In this document: positions 22,300-35,079 of the stretch, one piece after another
How positions within the stretch are numbered: the stretch's first letter is position 1
Layout: each line of letters starts with the position of its first letter
Assembly (NCBI GenBank): GCA_914767715.1
Contig: OU612071.1
Coordinates: 27,091,681-27,155,680, forward strand
Direction: 5' to 3'
Source: Membranipora membranacea
Lineage: Eukaryota > Bryozoa > Gymnolaemata > Cheilostomatida > Membraniporidae
Length of the DNA stretch: 64,000 bases
Position numbers and translations under genes: made by a program
The notes under the pieces: model-generated
The model's input: only the letters and a program-made list of their open reading frames with translations
Told to the model about the DNA's origin: nothing
Database searches by the model: none

Positions 22300-22870
22300 C
22301 TACTGAAAATATATTATACCACTATACAATATCAGAATGCTAATATTTGAGGCAATCTGTGCAAGTTGTCTTTGCAAACTCACAATGCAGTGATAAAGAC
22401 TGTATTCGGAGGGATTGAATTATGTCCTCAAACTAATTAAACAATCTAAATATAGGTGAAGTGGGCCTCGTTGTTAGGATTAGGTTCTTTGTCACACACC
22501 AAGTTTTCAATCAGCTATGCTTCATTATTTGGAGTGTATACATTTCAGGGGAGTTGAGATTGACTTCTGTTGTTATTCGAAAGATAACATGGGCCTGTGT
22601 AGTGTGTACTATCGACATATTTATTCCTGATTGTTACTTTAGCTGTTAGAAGTAAACAAAAAACATTATTTTCTTCATTATTCAGACCAGCAGCAGCAAG
22701 GTCATTTAAGGCCCTCCACTCAATTATCCAATGAAAATTGAAAAAATAATCAACCTCTGTGCTTTCATCTAAAAATAATTAATCGCCCAACTAACCCCAC
22801 TCTCCTCTACCAAAATATTTATGCTTTTAGGCCTCGTTTGTCCTTGTAGAAGAAGTAAAGTCTGTACTCA
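22300..22870. other. No supported feature
   Basis: AT-rich sequence between the exons above and the LINE that starts near 22.9 kb. Confidence 0.3.
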
Positions 22871-22879
22871 ATCAATGAC

Positions 22880-25336
22880 CTGGTAGGAATGGCAAATGGC
22901 ATCCATCAATCGCCATAAAGTTGTTCTGGTGGGTTTTAATCGTAGCAAACACATCCTGATGGGTTTATCACCCCGGTGATGAGTGCCTAAAACCAATCAA
23001 CTCATGTTGCAAACCCATCCATCCCAATGAAATTTGTGTCTGAGTGTGTTTAAAGCAACCAGATACCTATTTGGGGACTGGCAGCCGCAAAATAGGTCTT
23101 TGAATGGGTTCTTATTGCTGCAGATGATACCAGAGATGGGAAAATCCAGGCCTGCAGACCCTTGGGGCTGATGCTAATGTGGTGAATCTGATTAGCACAA
23201 TCAAATTCACAACAGCTAAGCTAGTCTTATTCAGTCTGGCCGTTTTTTGGGTTGGAAATTTTCCTTATTTTAGTAGAAAGGTATGGCTCTACAACAAAGC
23301 AGACTGGGAGGGTATGTGCAAATGCCTAGCCCCTAGACTAGAGAGGGTGGACAGTGAATATCAACCTTCACCAGATGAGCACTGGATTGCAATCAAGGAT
23401 CTGATTCTTGAAGCCATGCAAATATACATCCCAAAGAGACAAACTAGACGAAAGGACTCTCGTCCTTGGATAAACAATCAATTACATAAACTAGTAAAGA
23501 AAAAGAATCAGCTGCACAAACGGTGCAAAAGGAAGGGAAGCTTACACCTGGAAAAGAGAGATACAATGCATACAGACACGTTGTGCAGAAAATGCTGAGA
23601 AAACACCATGCCGAATATGTCCATAGACTTTTCACTGAAGAATGCAAAACCAAAGGTGAACTATCGAAAAGATTCTGGACTTATGTGAAACATCGCCGAT
23701 CTGCCGCAGTGTCATTAGTAGGACCACTGAAAAAGGGTACGAAGATTGTAACAGCCAAAGAGAGAGCTGAGATCCTCAACAACCAGTTTGTATCCGTCTT
23801 CTCCGATCCTACACCACCAACCGATTATCATGAACTGACCTTGAACTCGAAGATGAGCGAAATTATCATCGATATCAATGGAGTACATAAACAACTTGCC
23901 ACTCTGAAAGTGAACAAGGCTACTGGCCCTGATGGTATCAGTCCTCGGGTACTGAGAGAGTTGGCTGAAGTGCTAGCTAAGCCCTTGACCACCCTGTTCC
24001 AAAGCTCACTGGACAAAGGTATAGTTCCCATGGATTGGAAGATGGCAAGCGTGTCCTCAGTTTATAAGAGGGTGAGAAGTACTTGGCAGAAAACTACCGA
24101 CCTGTCAGCCTTACATGCGTCACCAGTAAGATCATGGAGCATATCCTCACCAGCCAGCTACAGACATACGCCGAATCCAACAACATGTTCCACAGCAATC
24201 AGCATGGGTTCAGGGCGAACCATGGATGTGAAATTCAACTCACCAAACTAACTACTGACATTATGTATAATCTCGACCAAGGCAAAGAAACTGAAGTCTG
24301 TGTCTTGGATTTTTCCAAGGCATTTGACAAGGTCAACCATCAAGAACTCCTGCTCAAATTAGCCAAATATGTTGTCAACTACCAAGTAATTGCTTGGATC
24401 GAGGACTTCCTTACAGGGCGGCAGCAGAAAGTTGTAGTTGAGGGCGAAGAATCATCAGTAACAAATGTCACATCTGGAGTGCCTTAGGGCTCTGTGATAG
24501 GTCCAACTTTGTTCCTCTACTACATCGACGACTTACCAGATAACATCAAGTCGGTTGTACGCCTCTTCGCAGACGATACTGTTGTTTATAACACAGTAGA
24601 TAACCATCAATGCCTGCAAGAAGACCTAAACCAGCTAGCCATATGGGAAGCAAACTCAGACATGGAATTCCATCCAATGAAGTGTCAGCATATGACGTTC
24701 TCAAGAAAGCGAAATCCTGACACTCAATCAATATCTCTCCATGATACCAAAAAAATCCAAGAGCTTCTACTGTGAAGTACCTTGGTGTCACTCTCGACCC
24801 AAAGATCATCTGGAACACACATAGAGAATATCACCAACAAAGCCAACTCCACCTTGGGCTTTATAAGAAGAAACGTACTGACAACATCACAACCAGTGAA
24901 GGAAACTGCATACAAGCAGTTGGTCAGACCTGTATTAGAATATGCGTCTGTCGCCTGGGATTCTGTAACAGAAACTCAGGCCAAACGACTAGAATCTGTC
25001 CAACGACGAGCTGCACGCCTGATCTGCGGTATCAGAAAGACCGACCGCCAAACCAGCACAACCAGTCTCTTACAGCAGCTTAACCTGCAACCACTTTCCC
25101 AGCGTAGAGGTGAGCGCAGGCTAAAAGTATTGAGCCAATACCATCACAACAATCCATCAGTTCTCGCTAAATACATCACTAGATCAGCACATAACTCAGC
25201 ACGCCGCCACCAGCACCAGTATTTCACTCCCCAAACCAACACCACTCACTGTCGACGATCGTTCTTCATCCGGACAGCGAGAGAATGGAATATGCTGCCT
25301 GACACCAGTCATCTACTGAGCCCCCAATGTGTCTAA
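22880..25336 (+). pseudogene. Degenerate LINE (CR1/Jockey type), RT nearly complete
   Basis: A + strand non-LTR element without a readable endonuclease; a poor VVLVGFN-like trace lies at 22.92 kb. The linker before RT reads KVWLYNKADWEGM (about 23280). Frame changes follow near 23530 and 24075. RT blocks in order: KVNKATGPDGISP (23910), ENYRPVSLTCVTSKIMEHIL (24088), HGFRANHGCEIQL (24206), VLDFSKAFDKVNH (24304), TSGVP then TAG (24485-24487) then GSVIGPTLFLYYID, and the catalytic LFADDTVVYN (24562). The thumb and C-terminal region, with YKQLVRPVLEYASVAWD (about 24917), runs to about 25336 after another shift near 24775. The TAG stands at the position usually occupied by Gln. It is inactive. Confidence 0.9.
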
Positions 25337-25339
25337 TAT

Positions 25340-25685
25340 TAGCCTGTTATTTGAAAATTTGTTGCTGACCTGGAACGATAAACCGATTGTGGCACAACGG
25401 TTTCTAAAGTCACAGCTGTAGAGGCTGGCGCTGGAAACCTGCCAACTTGCAGGTATACATGCACGTAAACAAATACAAGATAATCCTGTGCAATAGATAG
25501 GATAAAAGTAAGAAAGAACCTACTTATGAACTGATGATAATGTCTGGATTAGCTAATCAGTGTGATGAAAGCAGGTACATGCCTGTAAGAGGGACCAGGC
25601 ATGTCCCTGACTTAGTACATTACAATTAAATATACAGTATGACTGGAATAACGACAAAATATAATAATAAATAACAGACTGGGAC
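25340..25685. other. Probable LINE 3' tail and unassigned sequence
   Basis: No coding. The first part may be the untranslated end of the LINE ending at 25336. GACAG directly precedes the LTR at 25688. Confidence 0.35.
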
Positions 25686-25687
25686 AG

Positions 25688-26860
25688 TGTAGAGGATTTT
25701 GAGGGGGTTTACCCTAAGGCGGCGATACCCGCCACTGCAACCACACACATTGCCTATTTCTACTGAGTACGCCGACTCTCTAAAGCGAGTACGCCGACTC
25801 TATCTGCCTGTGAATATACAGAGTACGACGACTCTAACTGAGGGGGGGCTGACGAGTACGACGACTCTAACTGAGGGGGGTTGGGTGACTAGTACGACGA
25901 CTCTAACTGAGGGGGGTGGGTGACGAGTACGACGACTCCAACTGAGGGGGGGTGACGAGTACGACGACTCTAACTGAGGGGGTGGGTGACGAGTACGACG
26001 ACTCTAACTGAGGGGGGGGGGGTGACGAGTACGACGACTCTAACTGAGGGGGGGTAACGAGTAAGACGACTCTATCTGGGCTGGGAATATAATTGACCTG
26101 ACTTTGGGGCTGGCTTTGGGGGGGGGGATATGTGGACAAAGATAGTAGGATTATCTATCTGGCGAGATTAATTTGGGAGGGAAGGGATATGGACAAACTA
26201 TTAACATATTTATCAGGCAAAATAAATTGGGGAGGGAAGGGATATGGACAAACTATTAACATATTTATCAGGTAAAATAAATAGGGGAGGGAAGGGAGAT
26301 GGACAAACTATTATTACTACTTATTCGTCGGGCGAGACAAAAGGAAGCAAATGGGCCAGGGGAAGAGGGTTTGACAATATAATCAATGGGAGGGAAGGGG
26401 TATAGATAAAATAAATAACCAAATGGGGGGGGGAGGGAATGGCTCTGGGTTTACAACTATCTTTGCGAGATTGCTTGACTGGGCTAGACTGGAACTGGAC
26501 TAGATTGAACTGGACTGAACTGGACTGGCAATCAGGTCAATGGCTGCAGTGGTGCAATGGGGGTTTTCACTTGGCCTCTACCTACTACCCAAAGGAGGCT
26601 ACAGTCTAACAACAGAATACAAACAAGGCAACATTATGTCAAGGCAGGGAGGTCTGCCAGCAGGCAGAACTCAAGAAACTTACTTCAATAGGTTGTGTTC
26701 AGTTATAAGGCACTTTATTGGTGATCTGCAACAAGTTTAAAAATATGAGGTGTTGCTCCTTAGGTTGCTGGATACTAACTGACTAGACTCTTCTGATGTT
26801 CAGTTATAAAAAGCATAATGTAATATGATACTGGCTGATGAAAGAGCAGGAAACAGGGAA
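25688..26860 (-). mobile_element. Solitary LTR of the Ty3/gypsy family at 38-45 kb
   Basis: It begins TGTAGAGGATTT like the LTR edges at 37985 and 44251, and continues with the same order of landmarks: CCTAAGGC, the minisatellite of ~30-bp units (about ten, 25769-26075), AATATAATTGACCTGAC, GGGAGGGAAGGG-type repeats, then CTCTACCTACTA, GGAGGCTACAG and AGGTCTGCCA. No internal coding follows, so it appears to be a solo LTR left by recombination. Its right edge is uncertain: weak similarity to the right LTR may continue to about 27715, where GACAG recurs. Confidence 0.7.
25769..26075. repeat. Minisatellite inside the LTR, about 10 units
   Basis: Consensus GAGTACGACGACTC, then TAACTGA, then 5-12 G, then TGAC/TAAC. 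Length varies mostly in the G run. The first two units read ACGCCGACTC. It is the same unit as in the arrays at 38069-38388 and 44331-44512. Confidence 0.95.
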
Positions 26861-27865
26861 CATTCTAGATGGGTGTGTAAGAGTTAAAATCAGTTATTAA
26901 AAGCATTATCATAATACTGGCTGATAAAATATTTTAGATGGACTGTAATAGTTAAATTCACTTATTAAAAGCATATTATTATTAAAATTTGAAAAGTTAT
27001 AAAAATTATGAAAGGGGAAGACAACTCATGATTCATGGCTTTATTTTTGAATGTTCAGCTGTGGAGGAAAATCAACCACAACAGGGATAATTCATAACTA
27101 CTACTTATCAATGGAACTTAAGTCTTTCTGGTATTCTTCCGATTCTTCCTTCCGATAGGTTGATCGCCGTCGGAGTAGTTGTCTCCTTTCAAGGGCGATA
27201 TGCTGTGTAGTGATAACAGAGTGAGACTTGATTATCTGGGTGTAAATAACAGTATATCAGTCATCGGAGATGTAACAGTTAGGTATTTTGTATAGCTTCA
27301 CAGCCACGACTCGCAAGGGATCAATTCAAGGAGGGTTTTGGCGTCACATTCACAATCGCAGGGTTTTCAGCAGTGGGTTGTTAACATAAAAGGGGGAGGA
27401 TAAGGAGAAATTGACAGACAACTTTTGTTAGTAATCTGGGACAACACTGTAGGGGTTTCCAGTGGAATTATCAGACACCAGGCCACACCACACTCGAGAC
27501 CAGATCAGGGTAACAAGTCCTTGCCCATACACTAAAATCAACCACAACAGGGCGCCGGGAGCAGAGCACGGGGAAGGGGGCTGGGTGCCCTCGAGAAAAC
27601 GGCTACAAATGCACAATCGAAACAGCACTGAGTACTTGTTTCATGAGTTGGTAAATATTGTTGGAGTTGAGTAAGACGAGAGCAACAAATTATAAACATG
27701 TATATACAATGAAATAGGACAGTCCAGTATGTCGATGAGGGTAGTCAGTGGTGTGAGTCATAAGTCAGTAAACAATATCATGAGTCATCAGTAGTACAAT
27801 AACGATCAATAGATAAATGAGCAACAAGGGATTTAGTAATGCGAACAACGAACAACATATACAGT
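26861..27865. other. No supported gene; possible LTR continuation
   Basis: This region lies between the solo LTR and the 3' end of the next LINE. ACAACAGGG-type words and CAACAAATTATAAACAT (27683) resemble the outer end of the right LTR near 45.27 kb, so part may be old LTR. No coding was found. Confidence 0.3.
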
Positions 27866-27867
27866 TA

Positions 27868-30604
27868 TCATAAATCAGTTCGATGGATAGCTGGGTTGAG
27901 ATATCGGTAGACTCGCTGTTTGAAAGCATATTTCTTCACATTGGTGTTGATTGTACCAACAACAGAACCTGTCCGGGTGTTGTGATCGTACATATGGCTT
28001 GTGGAGACTTTGCTTTCATCAACAGCTGCTGAACCTGCAATGATTTTGAAATACAATTTTAGATCGGAATTTTGTCGTCTTTCAGCTAGAGTCTGCCAAT
28101 CGAACTGAGACATGAGATCACTGATATGATCCGACTTCTTTTTGTGATAATCCCATCTGAAAGCCTTCCGATTAATCGCTTCCATAGTGTCGATGTGTTT
28201 CACCAAGTGAGGCGACCAGCTTTGAGAAGCGTATTCCAGTATAGGCCTACAAATACATTAATAGCAAATAGATCTGGATTTTGTACGAGCTTTTTTCAAA
28301 TTTCTCATCAACATATGAAGTGTTTGAGTGGCTTTTTTACATATCTCCCTGATGTGTTTGTCGAAGGATAATTGGTCATCTATATGTACACCTAGATATT
28401 TGATACTGGAGACTTGAGTCAGCTTGGAGTTGTTGAGCATGTAACTAGCCTGGGTTGAGTTATGTTTTTGACGCTGTATTCTCATGTGCTCACACTTATC
28501 CACATTGAACTTCATCTGCCAGGTGTTAGCCCACTCAATTAGTAGATCAAGATCGCTCTGCATATGATCCACATCCACCTGTGATTGTATTCGGTGAAAA
28601 GCTAAAGAGTCATCTGCAAATAGTCTAAGGTTTCAAAAATTGACACAAGATGGCATGTCGTTGATATATAATAAGAACAGGAGGGGCCCCAGAACACTGC
28701 CCTGGGGCACACCAGAGGTAACATGATGCAAAGAAGATTGGACACCATTAACTGTCACTGTGAGTAGTCGGTTGGATAACCATTCAGATATCCAATTGCA
28801 GGTAGATCTATGGATTCCTATGGCTTTCATCTTGAGGAGAAGTTTTGGATGCGAGACGACATCAGAAGCCTTTGAGAAGTCAAGGACTGCTAGATCAACC
28901 GGGATGTTCTGATCATAGGCTTCCACAAGGTCTGTTATGGTTGTAAGAAGCTGGGTGTCGCAGCCATGTTGCTTTCTAAATCCATGCTGGCATTCTACAA
29001 GCAGATTGTTATTATCTAGGAAATTGTTTATGTCATGACATAGAATATGTTCTAGTATTTTAGATGTAATACAGGTCATAGAGATTGGTCGGTAATTCAG
29101 CGGATTACTGCGAGAGCCTTTCTTGTGGATTGGAATGCCATTAGCAAGCTTCCAGTCGTCAGGAACAGCGCCTGTATCAAGAGAATATTGGTAGAATAAT
29201 GACAATGGTTTGTAGATAAAATTTGCCAGAAACTTAAGCAAGGCAGAGGAGAGTCCGTCAGGTCCCGCACCTTTAGTGCGATCAAGTGATTGGAGTTGCT
29301 TCAGCACTCCAATTGGCTGAATCTTAATACATGAAGACTGTTGAGCAGTACATGGGTTTGTGGGGGGCTGTCTACCATCATCGTCAGTAAAGACAGAGCT
29401 GAAAGCAGATGCAAAGCAATCAGTGATATCAGCGGCTGAGTCGGACAGGCAACCATCTATCTTCTTGATTGTATTGCTGTTTCCACGCCTGTTAGAAATG
29501 AACTTGAACAGGGGTTTACTGTCTCCATTCTCGAGCTTGCTACAAATATGGTTGTTTATAAATGCATTGTAATCATGTTTTATGAGTTTATCACAGAGTT
29601 TAGATTGTTTAGACGCTTTTTCTCTGTTCTCGGCAGTATTGTGTAGCTTACTTGTTTTATGCCATCGCTTCCTCCGATTTACTTCCCTCTCTGTTGACTT
29701 GGACATCCAAGGGCTCGGGGTGGGCTTTCTCCTTTTGCTTGGAATGTTTTTAAAAGCGGATTTGAGAATACTGGATTTGAAGGTTTCCCAAACTGTGTTT
29801 ACAGGGGCCCCGACTTTCACTTGCTGGCTAATTTCAGTTTCGATGTCATAGCAGTCAATCATTATCTCAGGGATTTTGGCCTTTTTGAAATTCCAAAATG
29901 GTGTAGTATTGTTGTTATTGATAGAGTCGGATATGGGATGCTCAGAGAATAGGTCAAACAAAAGCACATGGTGATCAGAACAACTTGGCTCACTTATAGG
30001 GATAGAGAGGTCCAAGTTAGAGAGTACAAGGTCGAGGGTGTTTCCGTGTGTGTGTCGGAAAATCAACAAACTGTTCGAGGTCACTGGCTTCTACAAAATT
30101 CAGAAATGATTCATGCATATTTGGGTTCAGGCGTCTTTTGAGTTGACCTTTCGACCAATCAATGTCTGGTAGGTTGAAGTCACCTACAATCAGTTGATTA
30201 CATGAGGTCTGGTTACGATGCCAGGTAAGGAAATCATCTATTGAATTGATAGCTGGTCTCCGATAGTACACTGTAAAAGAGAAAGAAAACCCACCAATAC
30301 TAAGGTCAAGTGACAGGATTTCACCTCTTTCTTCTGGTGTGATCTTATTAACTAGTATATTCGATGTTTCACAAACACCAATCAATACTCCTCCACCACG
30401 ACCAGAAGTGTTAACACGATCTAGCCTGTAAAGGGTATAATTATCACAAATTTCTTTATCTAAAATGCTACCAATTAGTTTAGTTTCTGTGAGGGCAAAT
30501 AGGTCAGGTTTGTGATGGTCAAGAATTAACTCCAGTTGGTGCCTTTTCCCACTTATGCCGTTGCAGTTCCAGACCAATATACTGACAGGATGCTTAGTAT
30601 CCAT
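27868..30604 (-). pseudogene. Near-complete LINE with endonuclease and RT, few lesions
   Basis: Minus-strand non-LTR element of CR1/Jockey type. The AP endonuclease starts at MDTKHPVSILVWNCNG (30604), with LTETKLIG, GRGGGVLIGV, and VGDFNLPDIDW (about 30180-30150). A frame change near 30050-30080 leads to NTLDLVLSN and CSDHHVLLF. RT blocks: TKGAGPDGLSS (29270), NYRPISMTCITSKILEHIL (29100), HGFRKQHGCDTQL (28975), VLDFSKASDVVSH (28885; Ser where Phe is usual), TSGVPQGSVLGPLLFLLYIN (28720). TGA at 28633-28635 is followed in frame by LRLFADDSLAF, and TAA at 28258-28260 by CRPILEYASQSWSPHLV. Apart from one shift and two point stops the frame is open for about 2.7 kb. It is a young copy compared with the others here. 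Traces of an ORF1 end (about 30740-30660) precede it. Confidence 0.92.
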
Positions 30605-31100
30605 CGTGCTTGTTAAAGTTAGACCTGTAAGAGAGAGTACGAAATTAGTTTAGTGTTCCCTAGACGAGGGCTGGTCTGTGTTGACAGTAGAGTCAATAGT
30701 CTTGCCACTTTCATCTACAACAATCCATGCTTCAGTGGTATATCTTATCTTATGTATGAATCATCATAAATAAAGACCTGGTAGATGCATACCTTTCTCT
30801 TTCATCTTTATATCCAGTGGTACAGCAATCATTGGTATGGTTATACAAAAGGTCTCTCCTTCTCTCTGGGCACCTTTTCTCTGTAATTTTCTTTTCAGTT
30901 AAGATTTTCAGTTTACCTTGACAAAGCAAAAAACCTTCCACACCTCCAAGTACCTCCCCCTTCATATAAGAAATAGTTGAGGGATAGGATATCAGTCTCG
31001 AATTATAAGTCATTAAGAAGACAACTCCGACTGACAAAATATTAAAAAAAATTGGGAAGACATCTCTCTATGTGTAATTTGATGAAATGTAACCTTGTTG
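30605..31100 (-). other. 5' region of the LINE, possible ORF1 remnant
   Basis: The minus strand reads TEAWIVVDESGKTIDSTVNT ... SREH and stop just before the endonuclease start. This could be the end of ORF1 or 5' leader. The rest is unassigned. Confidence 0.35.
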
Positions 31101-31104
31101 AAGG

Positions 31105-31275
31105 GGAGCAGTGGACCCACTGCTAGGGGTAACCTTCGACCGAAATCTCTGTTTTTCCACTCACTTCGACGCTCCAATCAGCAGATGCCGACCAGCTTTC
31201 CATGCCATCATTAAGCTGAGTAAAGCGGGGGTCAGCGATTAAAGCCTCTGCAGTTTGCAACTTTTACAAGGCCAG
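31105..31275 (+). pseudogene. Short LINE RT thumb fragment
   Basis: The + strand reads LLGVTFDRNLCFSTHFD and RPAFHAIIKLSKAGVS in one frame. This is closely similar to KLLGVCFDNHMRFSAHVD ... RLRKVGVS of the LINE at 3.6-5.1 kb. About 50 residues remain, so it is a second copy of that family. Confidence 0.75.
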
Positions 31276-33477
31276 GGACTGATCTTAAATAATTGACCTT
31301 GCCATGTCATGACCGATTGATAACGTAATGCCACCAGGGAGAATTCTCCCTGATGCCACTAAATCACATTGCAAGCCATCTGAGCACTGATGTAACCATG
31401 TGCTTTCACAATGTGTGTATACAAATAAGTAGCCAATGATCAAGAGTAGCAAGCCACGCCCCCTACCCTGAGTCAAATTTGTAAAATGATTAGGTTGCCT
31501 CACATTGGTCAAGAACACTACTAATTGGCCAATCAGAAATACTGAGCTAAATTGAAACTGAAACCAAAGCTACTATTGTAAAGTCCACGATGGACCATGA
31601 AATGAAGGACTAGTTTTATTTTCATGTTATATTTTTTGTTCTCTTCATCCATATTGAGTCACCACTCATCACAGGTAATGAAATCATATATCATATATCA
31701 GGAGGTAAAATATTTCATTATTTTACGTCTATTTTCAACTGGCGTCTGGCGGTATTTTGATTTTATCAGGATCTGACAAGGTGGCGGGCGTTCATCTAGA
31801 TCAAGGTATTAATTTGGAGTGGCCTTATGTATATGTATCAATCATAAACATATAAATACTCTAGACTGGAAACTATTGGCTAATTGATACAGGCTCAGTG
31901 TCTTCTCTAATTCAGTGACGCGACCTTACTGCGCTATTCACTTTTTCTCTGAAGTGCATAGGTCAGAATAGGAGTTATCTCCACATAAATGTAATGTGTG
32001 AATAAAAGACCTTCTTATTTCTAAATATGACCACTACAACTGGGTAAAACCGGTGAATTTTACAGAACATGTACTAATGAAGTGTAAAATGTGATCAGTG
32101 TACCGTGCCATCAAATATTGTGTGTGTCATAACAACATGCTATAGCATGTTTCTGGTCTTAACATTTGTATGAAAAATGGTGCGTCAACTTTTCAAAGTT
32201 CAAGGTTTTGCTCAGAATTTTACCTAATAAGCTGCATCTGATCTTTCCAGCTGTCAGGCGTGTTAACGGAAGATGGGAAACACTAATGGTCCTTGAGTAA
32301 GTTCCGATTTCAAATGTCTTTTTGTCAACTAAATGCTTAAAATCTCAGAACACATAGTCTTTGTTCTTCATGGTTCTTGCTCTTGACTACTGATGGAATG
32401 TTAGTGCGGTGAACTAAAAAAAGCATCTCAGCAGCCATCACAAGTAAATATAAACTGTAGATACAACACAAGCAAGTCACCTTGACCGCTGTGTGTAGTG
32501 TGTGTATGGCACATCAGGTTATTTGATCTTTACTGGTGATATCTATAGAACTAGTTTGTTCCCTCGGAGGACGGAGGGAGGACGGTGGTGGTGGAGGGAT
32601 ATTTAAAAAGCTGTGTATCAAATCAGTTTGTACCTATGTATAGTCTATATTGAGCCAAGATCTACAAAAGTGTCCAGGGACCTAAGTCTGCAACATGAGT
32701 GCGGCTTCGTCTGATTCAAATTTTTTTAAGGTATGGAAAGGCAGAAGATTTTTCTTGTCTGCGACTTCCTTATGCATTAAACAGAACCCATTAGAGTCCA
32801 GCTGCTGGTACTCAGAATTTGCAATTCGCACCCTATACCCATATCTACAATACCCCATAGGATGAAAATATTCACTGATTTAAATTTAGCGACCAAGCCA
32901 AGATTAGGAAAACTTACTAGTGAATCAGTAATGAATATCGATTTTGTAAATCCACAATGTATAATATCATTGGTAACTTTGCAAACACCTTATAATTCGA
33001 TTAGGGAAGTAATAATTTGGACATTTCCGTGAATAATTAATATGCGAAATTTAAATTTAAATAAAAGTTTTCATATACACATAGTTTATTTATTTGTGAA
33101 CAAAGTTTTTCGGCAGCAAAACATTTGTTGGCTTAAATCTACAACAGATGCTGAATTGGATGAGTCGGAAGCTACAATGTATCCAATATGTTGTGCTCCT
33201 GTAGATCTTCCTTACATCTGTGCCTCATCAATAATCTTTCTCAACTCTGATAAGTCTAAAAAATGGATGATTGGTTGATAATTAATACATGATTGAGTGA
33301 TGTGCAATGAAGCTCAGTAAGGTAATACAATACAATAACATATCATTGTGCGTATCAATGCACTTATTATAACACACATAATTTTCTAATGTATCTGTCG
33401 ACAGAAGTTATATTGATGCCTTGAATTTGTTCAGCAGCTTCAAATAAAAGACCAGACACAATGTATAGACTACTCAC
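31276..33477. other. No supported gene
   Basis: Over 2 kb of AT-rich sequence without a splice-supported exon that I could defend. Downstream exons of the minus-strand EMI-like gene (which leaves 33478 in phase 1) should lie somewhere to the left, probably here. The + strand frame at 33042-33278 lacks motifs. Confidence 0.3.
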
Positions 33478-35075
33478 TAAGACAGCAATCATTATACCAG
33501 ACATATCCTGCACAGCAAGTATACATATTAGAGGGACAAGATCTCTGTTCTGTGTAATAGTTTGTCATCAGAGAAGAGCATGCATATGTCCTGTAATGAG
33601 AATTAGCAAATTGTTGTCTAAATTGCGAGAAGCTAAGATACTGATTAATGCTGTAGGCATATGTCTGATTGGTCCGGTTCAGTCTTTTAATATCCTTCTG
33701 AGAATGAGTAGTATTTGGCATAATGTTTTCGTTTTCTTACATTTCAAGAAGGTAAACCTTGTTGACCACTAAAGAAAGTTGGAACAGAAATATCAGTGTG
33801 TGCATGATGCAGAATGATTCTCGTGTCCGAACCAATGATTTATCTAGCAGCTTTATCAGTTTGGTGAAGATGTTATGTAAATAACATATTCATGTCATTG
33901 AAACTTACCTCAACAAAGGTCTTGAAGCTTCACATCTAGTCAAGTCAAACAAACCACATGACTGGCTATAGTGATAGGTGATATACTTCTGACATGTGTG
34001 ATATACTGGCTTCTGGCTGGATAGTACAGCTAAAGAAGGGAGAACTCTGCAGCAGCTCATGTCACATTCTGAATTCTGTGGCAGTGAAATAACATCAGTT
34101 TGATGTTCCTTTCTTACTAGTGCATCAGCCGAAGATTGGAGATTGATCTAAAGAAAATTTGAGATGAAAAATGACCCATGGTCCTGCATCATCAGTTTAT
34201 TCTTTCGCCACAGAAATCCCTGGCAATTAAATAAGAATAATTTGAAAGGTTTCAGGTTCACGCCTTCACTAATCTCAGTGTGTATAGGACTGTCATAGCT
34301 TTGTATGAATTGGTCTCTCTTAAACTATGAGTCATTTATTTAACCTCAACCACAGCAACTGCCAAACCCTCAACTCTTTAAGAGATGATCAACTCCGATA
34401 TAAGGATCTATAACTCAATCAACTATGAGACAGAAATTTGACAGTCTGTTAGCGTTTAATTTGCCTCGATAGCTCTTGAGTTGCCAGTATTTAGCAATTA
34501 ATGTGTACTGGTAAAATCAAAAATATTCATGAGGAGTCCAAGGATCGTCATCACAACGGATATAAAGTTAGACAGTTATGGCCTGTGACTACCACATATG
34601 AGCTCAAAATCGTCGTCAATGTTAAATTCTATGGTGACTCCAAAAAATCTAGATAAAGATGCATCGTTTTGCAGAAAACAGAGAGGCGAATAGCAGCAAG
34701 ACAACAGTATATCAGTGGTTTGTTAGAGGCCATCATGCTGGGATGAATTAACAATTTCATCTCTGTATTAAACGTTGGATAGTCTAAGTTTGGGATTTTA
34801 AACGCTTGTTAAAGAATGAAAGATTAGTATAAACCATATTTTGATTCCTTGTCACCAAGTGTAGCACTTCTATTTTATACTGGAGGTAAATGAGGATATA
34901 CCTTGTCTGTTAGTGGGAAATTTGGATCAATTAACAAAGCTTCAAGTTGTCTGAGAACTTCTTTGCCTTCCTTCATACTCTGTACGATGTCAGAATCAGC
35001 CATCAAATCCGTGCTTGACGAAGTCGCAACTAAAATTATCCAAACAGCCAGTTTGTGACTCGACAGTGTATCCAT
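33478..35075 (-). CDS. Secreted or receptor protein with EMI-like Cys-rich domain (5' part)
   Basis: Three exons join in phase: 34902-35075 (ATG; donor GTATAT), 33909-34147 (acceptor TTTCTTTAG, donor GTAAGT) and 33478-33590 (acceptor CTCATTACAG, donor GTGAGT). Residues 1-22 form a signal peptide (MDTLSSHKLAVWIILVATSS). A helical part VQSMKEGKEVLRQLEALLID follows. The Cys-rich region begins SECDMSCCRVLPSLAVLSS, then VYHTCQKYITYHYSQSCGLF, TRCEASRPLLRTYACSSLM, and ends CPSNMYTCCAGYVWYNDCC. The run from C...VLPS...VY..C...C to Y...CC.GY resembles an EMI domain, an extracellular module of matrix and receptor proteins; that match is tentative. The last donor leaves phase 1, so the gene continues leftwards to exons not found. 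Confidence is good for the exons, modest for the domain name. Confidence 0.65.
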
Positions 35076-35079
35076 GTTG

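Noticed and set aside
25903-26139. Minus-strand frame of repeated Pro/Ser/Tyr units
   Set aside because: It is a translation of the LTR minisatellite, not a gene.
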